NCBI GenBank assembly: GCA_028719045.1
Contig: JAQULD010000063.1
Span: forward strand, 1 to 9,035
Direction of reading: 5' to 3'
DNA from: Candidatus Omnitrophota bacterium
GTDB lineage: Bacteria; Omnitrophota; Koll11; Gygaellales; Profunditerraquicolaceae
DNA length: 9,035 nucleotides
This document shows positions 1-5,091 of the stretch, in pieces (position 1 is the stretch's first letter; each line of letters opens with the position of its first letter). A model generated the notes under the pieces. That model was not told where the DNA came from and made no database searches. It saw only the letters and a list, made by a program, of their open reading frames with translations. The translations under genes were made by a program, and so were the position numbers.

Positions 1-318
1 GGGTTAATCTCCGTAATATTCATAAGCACAATAAGCATTACCCAGTCGCTAACGGAAAGAGAATTCATCGAACATAAAAAGAGCAGGTTCAAGAGATTCC
101 GTTACCTGCCGCTTTTTATATTTGTCTCGATCATGGCCATCATTTTATATTTCTGGAAGGATGCTAAATTAGCGCTTCCTCCTTTAAAAACAGAGGCGGA
201 TATACGCAGTGTGTTGTGGAATACCAGGCAGCTCGACCTCCTGGGGCAGGTGGGGATACTTCTTGCCGGAGCTATAGGCGTGATAATATTCTTTAAACGG
301 GCAAAGCAGAATGAATAG
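1..318 (+). CDS. Hydrogenase membrane subunit, MbhE/MrpB- or NuoJ-like (3' part only)
   Basis: The reading frame is open from base 1 to a TAG at 316-318, giving 105 residues with no start in the window, so the 5' end is missing. An ATG at 133 lies inside a hydrophobic helix and is unlikely to be the real start. Visible parts are the end of one helix (residues 1-12), a basic loop (22-34, rich in K/R), a second helix (about 35-51) and a third (about 81-99). The C-terminal stretch around RQLDLLGQVGILLAGAIGV resembles the end of MbhE/MrpB-type subunits (family pattern roughly R-x-x-D-T-L-G-E followed by a hydrophobic helix) and more loosely NuoJ. In this family the protein belongs to the ion-translocating membrane arm. 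It overlaps the next gene by 8 bases, which suggests translational coupling. The hydrogenase membrane role is fairly secure from context; the exact subunit name is inference. Confidence 0.6.
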   Translation, partial: GLISVIFISTISITQSLTEREFIEHKKSRFKRFRYLPLFIFVSIMAIILYFWKDAKLALPPLKTEADIRSVLWNTRQLDLLGQVGILLAGAIGVIIFFKRAKQNE

Positions 319-631
319 CCAATCTTTACAGATATTCTGGTTTTATAGTATTTTTATAGGGATCCTTTTTGTGGTCGGGTTTTACTATATCATGGTCACC
401 TTTAATTTAATAAGGGTTTTGATCGGCCTGGAAATCCTGACCAAGGCGGTGACACTTTTACTCATAGTCGCCGGCTATGTCAGCGGCTGCCAATCTCTCG
501 CGCAGACCCTGGTGATAACCCTTATCGTGATCGAGGTCGTGGTGATCACTGTCGCGGCAGGCGTGATAATGTGCCTGTTCCGGCACAATAATTCCCTTGA
601 TACAAGAAGAATAAGGAATTTGAAAGGATAG
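311..631 (+). CDS. NuoK/MrpC/MbhG-like membrane subunit of the hydrogenase complex
   Basis: This is a 106-residue, very hydrophobic protein with three predicted helices (about residues 8-29, 33-56 and 64-90), the length and topology of NuoK/MrpC/MbhG. Helix 2 carries an acidic residue in LIGLEIL and helix 3 carries one in LIVIEVVVI. These match the two membrane glutamates of NuoK that take part in proton transfer in complex I. That role is family knowledge applied here, not something the sequence proves. The start codon lies inside the end of the upstream gene (8-base overlap) with only a weak purine-rich site before it, so translation is probably coupled. In MBH-type operons a large antiporter-like subunit (MbhH) follows MbhG. 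Here the next gene is NuoA-like instead, so any antiporter subunits must lie upstream of the window or elsewhere. Confidence 0.72.
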   Translation: MNSQSLQIFWFYSIFIGILFVVGFYYIMVTFNLIRVLIGLEILTKAVTLLLIVAGYVSGCQSLAQTLVITLIVIEVVVITVAAGVIMCLFRHNNSLDTRRIRNLKG

Positions 632-640
632 GCTTTTAAG

Positions 641-973
641 ATGAATAACTGGTTGCTTAGTCCGGTAGCTACTTTTTCCATTATACTGCTTACGTCTTTA
701 GGCCTTTCTTACGCGTTTTCCGGACTTGCGTACAAGAAGAGGAACGCGATGGGCGGCATGAAGAAGCCTTATGCCTGCGGGGAGGATGTCTCGCGCGCCA
801 GGATCCATCCGGATTACAGCCAGTTTTTTCCTTTCGCCTTTTTCTTTACTTTTCTGCACGTGATCGCTTTGGTCATAACCACTGTGCCTACGGAGACTTT
901 TCAGACTTTATTTATCGCGGTAATTTATATCCTGGGAGCGATTGTGGGATTAACTATACTGTTTAGAGGTTAG
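641..973 (+). CDS. NuoA-like membrane subunit of the hydrogenase complex
   Basis: This 110-residue protein has three predicted helices: residues about 7-29, 62-82 and 86-108. A hydrophilic loop between helices 1 and 2 contains KKPYACGEDV (41-50), the counterpart of the P-Y-E-C-G loop of NuoA, with Cys46 at the conserved place. The stretch HPDYSQFFPFAFFFTFLHV that follows is typical of the hydrogenase-associated version. In complex I, NuoA sits at the joint between the peripheral and membrane arms; in MBH-type hydrogenases a similar subunit links the hydrogenase module to the ion-pumping module. The gene starts 9 bases after the NuoK-like gene, with AGG at 630-632 as a plausible ribosome site. 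The next gene starts 3 bases after its stop. The family is fairly sure; the role in this complex is inferred. Confidence 0.72.
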   Translation: MNNWLLSPVATFSIILLTSLGLSYAFSGLAYKKRNAMGGMKKPYACGEDVSRARIHPDYSQFFPFAFFFTFLHVIALVITTVPTETFQTLFIAVIYILGAIVGLTILFRG

Positions 974-976
974 GCT

Positions 977-1420
977 ATGAAAATGATAAAAAGAATAGTG
1001 AATTGGGCAAGGATAAAATCCCCCTGGATCCTGCATTTTAATTCAGGCGCCTGTAACGCCTGCGATATCGAGATTATCGCCGCCCTTACCCCGCGTTATG
1101 ACCTGGAGCGTTTTGGCGTGCAGTTAAAAGCCAGCCCCCGGCACGCGGATGTCCTGGTTTGCTCAGGGCCGGTCACGCGCCAGACAAAAGACAGATTGAT
1201 AAGGATATACGAGCAGATGCCTGAGCCTAAATTCGTGGTGGCGGTCGGCACCTGCGCTTGTTCCGGCGGAGTATTCAAAGGGTGTTATAACGTCGAGGCG
1301 GGGATCGATTCGGTGATCCCGGTATCCGCTTATATACCGGGATGCCCGGCAAGCCCGAAGGCTATTATTGACGGCGTGGTAAAGCTGCTGTCGAGTTTGG
1401 AAGAAAAAAAGAAGAAATAA
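977..1420 (+). CDS. Group 4 [NiFe] hydrogenase small subunit (NuoB/MbhJ/EchC-like)
   Basis: This 147-residue protein carries the single [4Fe-4S] cluster that passes electrons to the Ni-Fe site. The four likely ligands are Cys26 and Cys29 (GACNACD), Cys93 (GTCACSGG) and Cys123 (PGCPASP). The CxxC spacing of the first pair is the hydrogenase form; complex I NuoB has adjacent cysteines there, so this argues for a hydrogenase over an NADH dehydrogenase. The length fits the short, one-cluster small subunits of group 4 enzymes. There is no Tat signal peptide, as expected for an enzyme facing the cytoplasm. AGAGG at 965-969 lies 7 bases before ATG 977. A second ATG at 983 is possible and would shorten the protein by two residues. 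The C-terminus ends in a run of five lysines. Confidence 0.92.
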   Translation: MKMIKRIVNWARIKSPWILHFNSGACNACDIEIIAALTPRYDLERFGVQLKASPRHADVLVCSGPVTRQTKDRLIRIYEQMPEPKFVVAVGTCACSGGVFKGCYNVEAGIDSVIPVSAYIPGCPASPKAIIDGVVKLLSSLEEKKKK

Positions 1421-1443
1421 ATTTTAAATAAGAGGAGATTTCA

Positions 1444-1920
1444 ATGGGCCAGGAAGAAAATATCCGGCAGGAACTAATAAAGGAATTCAATTACGCGCCT
1501 GAACAAGTAAGGGTGCAGCGCCAAAGGCGCATATTCGCGGATGCGGCGGCGGGAAATTTCCTTAGCGTTTTGGAATTCGCGGTAAAAAAATTGCAGTTTG
1601 TCATTCTTTGCGCCTTGACCGGACTTGACGAAGGCGAAAACCTCGGCTTCATTTATCATCTAGCCAGGGAAGACGGCATTGTCTTAAGCATAAAAATAGT
1701 AGTGCCCAAGAATAACCCGGTTATCAAGACCATTACTTCTTATTTTCCTTCAGCCATGATTTACGAGAAAGAAGTGATCGATTTACTGGGGGCGAAAGTC
1801 GAAGGTGTTCCGGATGGCCCGCGTTATCCTTTGCCGGATAGCTGGCCGGTGGATCAGTTCCCTTTACGCAAGGATTGGAATCCGGATTCACTGAACAAAA
1901 AGGAGCAAAAAAATGCATAA
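1444..1920 (+). CDS. NuoC-like (30 kDa) hydrogenase subunit (MbhK/EchD-like)
   Basis: This 158-residue protein has the alpha/beta fold and C-terminal signature of the complex I 30 kDa subunit: YEKEVIDLLGAKVEGVPDGP (about residues 106-125), then LPDSWP and PLRKDW. This matches the family pattern E-R-E-x-x-D-L-x-G-x-x-x-x-G-H-P followed by P-L-R-K-D. The histidine of the usual G-H-P is replaced (GVPDG). It is a structural subunit bound to the large subunit. It stands alone, whereas in formate hydrogenlyase type enzymes (HycE) NuoC and NuoD are fused, so this operon is closer to MBH/Ech organisation. AGAGGAG at 1431-1437 is a good ribosome site 6 bases before the ATG. The stop overlaps the start of the large subunit gene by 8 bases. 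Confidence 0.85.
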   Translation: MGQEENIRQELIKEFNYAPEQVRVQRQRRIFADAAAGNFLSVLEFAVKKLQFVILCALTGLDEGENLGFIYHLAREDGIVLSIKIVVPKNNPVIKTITSYFPSAMIYEKEVIDLLGAKVEGVPDGPRYPLPDSWPVDQFPLRKDWNPDSLNKKEQKNA

Positions 1921-3142
1921 TATAATTGTCCCCATAGGCCCGCAGCACCCTGCGCTCAAAGAGCCGGCGAGTTTCAGCGTTACTCTTAAAGGAGAAAAGA
2001 TCCTGGAACTCAATGTCAGGCTCGGTTACAACCACAGGGGCATCGAAAAGGCCGCCGAGGACAGGACATACATACAGGACATTTATTTAATAGAGAGGAT
2101 TTGCGGGATCTGTTCGCATTCACATTCGACATGTTTCTGCCAGGGTGTCGAGGAATTGGCGGGATTGGATATTCCCCGGCGCGCGAAGTTCATCCGCGTT
2201 TTTGTCGCGGAAATGGAACGTATCCACAGCCACCTCCTTTGGCTGGGAGTCGCCGGACATGAAATAGGTTTTGACACCCTGCTTATGTATACCTGGAGAG
2301 ACCGCGAGATCGTCATGGATTTGCTGGCGAAGGTCACGGGGAACCGCGTGAATTACGGGATAAATACCATCGGCGGAGTGAGGCGCGATATTAAACCCGG
2401 CCAGGTGGAAGAGATATTAAAGGGGATAGATGCCCTGGAGGAGAGGACCAAATATTATATACAGCTGGCCTTTGAGGAGGTTACGCTTATCCAGAGGTTA
2501 TCCGGGGTAGGCGTTGTGTCCCATGAGGACGCTTTAAGGCTAAGCACCGTGGGCCCTACCGGGCGCGCTTCCGGCGTAAAACGCGATATCAGAAAAGACG
2601 ACCCCTACGCCGCTTATGACGAAATGAATTTCAACGTGATCACCGATGACCATAATGATGTTTACGGCCGCACTATCGTGCGTTTGAAAGAACTGATGGA
2701 ATCCTACAGCATAATCCGTCAGGCGGTTAAGAATCTTCCGGAAGGCCCGCTATCGGTAAGGGCCCCGCGTAAAATCCCCGCGGGGGAAGTTTTCAGCCGT
2801 TACGAGGCGCCGCGCGGAGAGGATGTGCATTACATCAAATCTAACGGCACGGAAAAGCCGGAGAGGTTCAAGGTAAGAGCTCCTACTTTGGCCAATATCC
2901 AGGCAGTAGACCATATGCTTCAGGACAGGCACCTCGCGGACCTGCCCATTGTCATCGCGGCAATAGACCCCTGTTTTTCCTGCACGGACAGGATGATAGC
3001 GGCAAATGACTTGAGCCACAAGGTGTCCGGATTCATGAAATGGGAAGTTATCCGGGATTACGGGATAGAGTGGTACCGCAGGCAGGGTGTAGACATAAAG
3101 GAAACGGATAAAAATTTCAAGAAAATGATGGAGAATCGGTAA
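1913..3142 (+). CDS. Group 4 [NiFe] hydrogenase large (catalytic) subunit (NuoD/MbhL/EchE-like)
   Basis: This 409-residue protein holds the Ni-Fe active site. The N-terminal motif is ERICGICSHSH (residues 61-71; Cys64 and Cys67) and the C-terminal motif is DPCFSCTDR (352-360; Cys354 and Cys357). All four metal-binding cysteines are present, so it should be an active hydrogenase; complex I NuoD has lost them. The reaction is reversible 2H+ + 2e- to H2, probably in the H2-evolving direction with ferredoxin as donor. After Arg360 comes Met361 and a 49-residue tail, the same R|M junction at which HycI cuts E. coli HycE, so this is likely a precursor needing proteolysis after nickel insertion. AAGGAG at 1900-1905 lies 7 bases before the ATG. 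It overlaps its upstream neighbour by 8 bases and its downstream neighbour by one base (TAATG). The exact subgroup is not assigned. Confidence 0.95.
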   Translation: MHNIIVPIGPQHPALKEPASFSVTLKGEKILELNVRLGYNHRGIEKAAEDRTYIQDIYLIERICGICSHSHSTCFCQGVEELAGLDIPRRAKFIRVFVAEMERIHSHLLWLGVAGHEIGFDTLLMYTWRDREIVMDLLAKVTGNRVNYGINTIGGVRRDIKPGQVEEILKGIDALEERTKYYIQLAFEEVTLIQRLSGVGVVSHEDALRLSTVGPTGRASGVKRDIRKDDPYAAYDEMNFNVITDDHNDVYGRTIVRLKELMESYSIIRQAVKNLPEGPLSVRAPRKIPAGEVFSRYEAPRGEDVHYIKSNGTEKPERFKVRAPTLANIQAVDHMLQDRHLADLPIVIAAIDPCFSCTDRMIAANDLSHKVSGFMKWEVIRDYGIEWYRRQGVDIKETDKNFKKMMENR

Positions 3143-4083
3143 TGCTTGTATCGCTGTTTAATATTTTTATATTCCCGGGGCTTTTGTTCTTAAGCCTTGC
3201 CAGTTTTTGCGCGGAATTCATCGACAGGAGATTATACGCCAGGCTGCAGAACAGGCAGGGGCCCCCGTGGTTCCAGCCGGTAGCTGATTTTATCAAGCTC
3301 CTGGCCAAGGAAGATTTTGTGCCTCAGGAAGCCGACGCCAGGATGTTCTCTTTAATGCCGCTTTTCGCGCTTACCGCATCGGTAGCTTCATTTTTCTATA
3401 TCCCGGTTTGGTCGGCTAAAGCTTTATTTTCTTTCAGCGGAGACCTGATAGTGGTGCTTTATTTATTGACCATCCCCACGATGACTTTTTTCCTGGGCGG
3501 ATGGTATTCGCGTTCTTTGTATTCGATGATCGGGGCGCTACGTTGCCTGACTCAGTTGTTTGCCTACGAGATCCCGTTGTTTTTAGGGATCCTATCGCCT
3601 GCGCTTTTAGCCAACACCTGGTCTCTCAGTGAAATGGCGGTGTTTTACTCGCGCCATCCCTGGTTCTGGGTATTTAATCTCATAGGTTTCGGCGTTTCTT
3701 TTATCGCGATGCTGGGAAAATTAGAAAGAGTGCCTTTTGATATTCCTGAAGCGGAGACCGAAATAGTCGCGGGCAGCTTTACCGAGTACAGCGGAAGGCT
3801 TTTGGCGATGTTCAGGTTGGCGATAAATATTGAAGCGGTAGTGGGCGCTTCTTTATTGGCGGCGGTGTTCCTTCCTTTCGGGCTGCTTCTTAACCCGGTC
3901 TTAGGTTTTGTTTTATATTTAGCAAAGGTATTGTTGATAATAAGCATGTTCGCCCTGTTCCGCACCGTATTCGCGAGGCTGCGCCTGGACCAGATGATAA
4001 AGTTCTGCTGGAAATACCTTGCTCCGGCCGCCTTTTTACAGCTTTTAATAAACCTTATCTTAAAAGGAGTGTTGTTGCAATGA
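3142..4083 (+). CDS. NuoH/MbhM/EchB-like membrane anchor subunit
   Basis: This 313-residue protein has about eight predicted membrane helices and the two classic NuoH loops: ARLQNRQGPPWFQPVADFIK (residues 33-52) and ERVPFDIPEAETEIVAGSFT (195-214). In complex I these cytoplasmic loops form the quinone cavity and connect to the proton path. In group 4 hydrogenases there is no quinone, and the subunit couples the hydrogenase module to ion translocation. The many acidic residues of the second loop (E195, D200, E203, E205, E207) are kept, as expected for a working coupling site. The start overlaps the stop of the large-subunit gene as TAATG, and the stop overlaps the next start as ATGA, so translation along this part of the operon is tightly coupled. 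The length is usual for the family. Confidence 0.92.
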   Translation: MLVSLFNIFIFPGLLFLSLASFCAEFIDRRLYARLQNRQGPPWFQPVADFIKLLAKEDFVPQEADARMFSLMPLFALTASVASFFYIPVWSAKALFSFSGDLIVVLYLLTIPTMTFFLGGWYSRSLYSMIGALRCLTQLFAYEIPLFLGILSPALLANTWSLSEMAVFYSRHPWFWVFNLIGFGVSFIAMLGKLERVPFDIPEAETEIVAGSFTEYSGRLLAMFRLAINIEAVVGASLLAAVFLPFGLLLNPVLGFVLYLAKVLLIISMFALFRTVFARLRLDQMIKFCWKYLAPAAFLQLLINLILKGVLLQ

Positions 4084-4469
4084 TTAGGCCGGGCAAGATG
4101 ATCAAGCAGGTCCTGTCGTCGGTTTTAAAGAAACCGGCTACCACCAGGTACCCTTTTAAGAAATCCAAGATGCCGGAGAATTTCAGGGGTAAGCTTAAAT
4201 TTGACCCTAAAAAATGCGTGGGTTGCAAGATGTGCATGAGGGATTGCCCTTCCGGAGCCATAAATATCGTAAAAACCGGGGAAAAAGAATTTATCTGCGA
4301 AATAGATTTGGGTAAATGCGTTTACTGCGGACAGTGCGCTGACAGCTGCCTTAAAAAGGCTATTGAAATCACAGACGAGTTTGAGCTCGCCCAGTTAGAC
4401 CGCAAAAAATTGAAGGTGGTTTTTAATGTCGAGTCTAAACCTGAAGAAAATAATCCGGGAGAAGCTTAA
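4080..4469 (+). CDS. 2x[4Fe-4S] ferredoxin-like hydrogenase subunit (NuoI/MbhN/EchF-like)
   Basis: This 129-residue protein has two [4Fe-4S] motifs: C46-x2-C49-x2-C52-x3-C56-P and C80-x2-C83-x2-C86-x3-C90. The second lacks the usual proline after the last cysteine. It is expected to be the electron entry point, taking electrons from soluble ferredoxin and passing them through the small subunit to the Ni-Fe site. The N-terminal 40 residues are basic and contain the stretch KKPATTRYPF, typical of NuoI-type subunits that dock on the membrane arm. The tail after residue 105 is charged and low in complexity (KPEENNPGEA) and is probably flexible. The ATG overlaps the NuoH-like stop by four bases. 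Its 3' end overlaps the protease gene by 44 bases in another frame. Confidence 0.92.
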   Translation: MIRPGKMIKQVLSSVLKKPATTRYPFKKSKMPENFRGKLKFDPKKCVGCKMCMRDCPSGAINIVKTGEKEFICEIDLGKCVYCGQCADSCLKKAIEITDEFELAQLDRKKLKVVFNVESKPEENNPGEA

Positions 4470-4926
4470 AGGCGCAAAGCGTGTCGCTTTGCTGGGCGTA
4501 GGTTCCGAGCTTAGAGGCGATGACGCTGCCGGTATTTTGGCCGCAAAACAGCTTAAGAAGGCTGTTAAAGTAAAACAGGTCAAATTCAAGGTTTTCTTAG
4601 GGGAAACCGCTCCGGAAAACTTCACCGGAGAGATAAAAAAGTTTAACCCCACGCATCTTATTATAATCGATACTGCCGATGCCGGAAAAAAAGCCGGTAC
4701 GCTAATGCTCATAAACCCGGAGACAGTAGGCGGCATTTCTTTCTCCACGCATGTAATGCCCACCAAGATCATGGTAGATTATCTGCTTAGCTCCATAGAC
4801 TGCCAGATAATCATCTTAGGAGTACAGCCTAAGAATCTCGCTTTCGGAGACCCGCTTTCCCACGAAGTGGAACACGCCGTCGAAGATATCACCAGCGCCT
4901 TAGAATCCTGCCTTAAAGGCCTATAA
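4426..4926 (+). CDS. hycI: Hydrogenase maturation protease, HycI family
   Basis: This 166-residue endopeptidase should remove the C-terminal extension of the large subunit after nickel insertion. Family marks are GVGSELRGDDAAG (residues 24-36), APENF (62-66), IIIDTADAG (79-87), STHVMP (107-112) and LGVQPK (131-136). They closely follow E. coli HycI as I remember it, which reads GDDGAG, APEND, VDATDMG, TTHNMP and LGIQP. Nickel-sensing ligands by analogy with HycI are Asp33, Asp82 and His109. AAGGTGG at 4413-4419, 6 bases before the ATG, supports this start, although it overlaps the ferredoxin-subunit gene by 44 bases. The protein is about 15 residues longer at the N-terminus than HycI, and no usable start lies further in. 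It closes the operon, matching the uncleaved large-subunit tail. No other maturation genes (hypA-F) are in the window. Confidence 0.93.
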   Translation: MSSLNLKKIIREKLKGAKRVALLGVGSELRGDDAAGILAAKQLKKAVKVKQVKFKVFLGETAPENFTGEIKKFNPTHLIIIDTADAGKKAGTLMLINPETVGGISFSTHVMPTKIMVDYLLSSIDCQIIILGVQPKNLAFGDPLSHEVEHAVEDITSALESCLKGL

Positions 4927-4931
4927 AAATC

Positions 4932-4959
4932 TTGACAAATAAAGGCATTATGGTATATT
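4932..4959 (+). promoter_or_regulatory. Sigma-70-type promoter of the nadE leader
   Basis: TTGACA (4932-4937) is a perfect -35 box. After a 16-base spacer comes TATATT (4954-4959), with TG one base upstream (TGGTATATT), an extended -10 form. The predicted start of transcription is near 4966. It begins 6 bases after the hycI stop, so nadE need not depend on the hydrogenase operon. No terminator separates hycI from this promoter, so hydrogenase transcripts may run into the leader. It is almost the twin of the promoter at 6798-6825. Confidence 0.85.
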
Positions 4960-4995
4960 TTAGCTTACGAGGATGTAGTTTGGTGCTAAACAATG

Positions 4996-5015
4996 ACGTT
5001 CGCTGATGCGAACGT
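4996..5015 (+). promoter_or_regulatory. Hairpin A of leader 1
   Basis: The arms ACGTTCGC (4996-5003) and GCGAACGT (5008-5015) pair perfectly over 8 bp around a TGAT loop. The following bases, TTACTGTTTT, are only moderately U-rich, so it is at best a weak terminator. In the two sister leaders the equivalent first hairpin is followed by six or seven T. Confidence 0.7.
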
Positions 5016-5025
5016 TTACTGTTTT

Positions 5026-5031
5026 AGGAGG
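5026..5031 (+). promoter_or_regulatory. Shine-Dalgarno AGGAGG placed before the leader 1 hairpin
   Basis: AGGAGG is a full-strength ribosome site, yet no ATG, GTG or TTG follows at normal distance (the first TTG is 16 bases away). If the hairpin at 5035-5083 folds, the site lies 3 bases before the stem, and the nadE ATG lies 8 bases after it. That is about 11 unpaired bases in all, near normal spacing. See the finding on a hairpin-bridged ribosome site. Confidence 0.45.
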
Positions 5032-5034
5032 ATT

Positions 5035-5091
5035 AAAGCGTCCAGAATTGCACGAGCAAAGGGTGTGTGAGGAAGGGCGCTTTCTTGTTTT
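5035..5091 (+). terminator. Hairpin B of leader 1, terminator-like, adjoining the nadE start
   Basis: AAAGCGTCC (5035-5043) pairs with GGGCGCTTT (5075-5083) over 9 bp with one U-G pair. An inner small stem TTGC/GCAA (5048-5059) has an ACGA loop. The tail CTTGTTTT follows and touches the ATG at 5092. It could terminate transcription or control translation of nadE. The same core pairs occur in hairpins at 6916-6954 and 7633-7674. Confidence 0.55.

Larger units (their letters stand above)
4966..5091 (+). promoter_or_regulatory. Structured 5' leader of nadE (leader 1, family of three)
   Basis: About 125 bases lie between the predicted transcription start and the nadE ATG. They hold a perfect 8-bp hairpin (4996-5015), a full Shine-Dalgarno sequence AGGAGG (5026-5031) and a longer hairpin (5035-5083) whose 3' arm runs into a U-rich tail ending at the start codon. 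A weak long-range pairing, GGATGT (4971-4976) with GCGTCC (5038-5043, two G-U pairs), could compete with the second hairpin. The second hairpin shares its core with hairpins in front of the two genes downstream. I do not recognise a known riboswitch class. Confidence 0.55.

Noticed and set aside
1913..3142. Complex I (NADH dehydrogenase) interpretation of the operon
   Set aside because: Both Ni-Fe CxxC motifs of the NuoD-like subunit are intact, the small subunit has CxxC, and a hydrogenase maturation protease is in the operon. No NuoE/F/G genes are seen.
475..3965. Several minus-strand open frames of 60-106 codons opposite the hydrogenase genes
   Set aside because: They have no recognisable domains or ribosome sites and lie opposite strongly supported genes; they look like by-products of codon bias.
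4996..5015. CTGATGCGAAC in leader 1 as part of a hammerhead ribozyme core
   Set aside because: The core order CUGAUGA, stem II, GAAA is not there; the bases are the loop and arm of a simple perfect hairpin.
5048..5059. TTGC-ACGA-GCAA stem-loop as half of a mini-ykkC (guanidine-II) riboswitch, whose loops read ACGR
   Set aside because: Guanidine-II needs two such hairpins in tandem. Only one ACGA loop is present, and the sister leaders have loops TACAC and AAATAA in the same place.
4966..5091. Known metabolite riboswitches (glutamine glnA type, NAD+ nadA type, c-di-GMP, fluoride, ZTP) for the nadE leader
   Set aside because: None of the conserved cores I can recall for these classes appears in any of the three leaders. 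This is from memory only; an Rfam scan would settle it.
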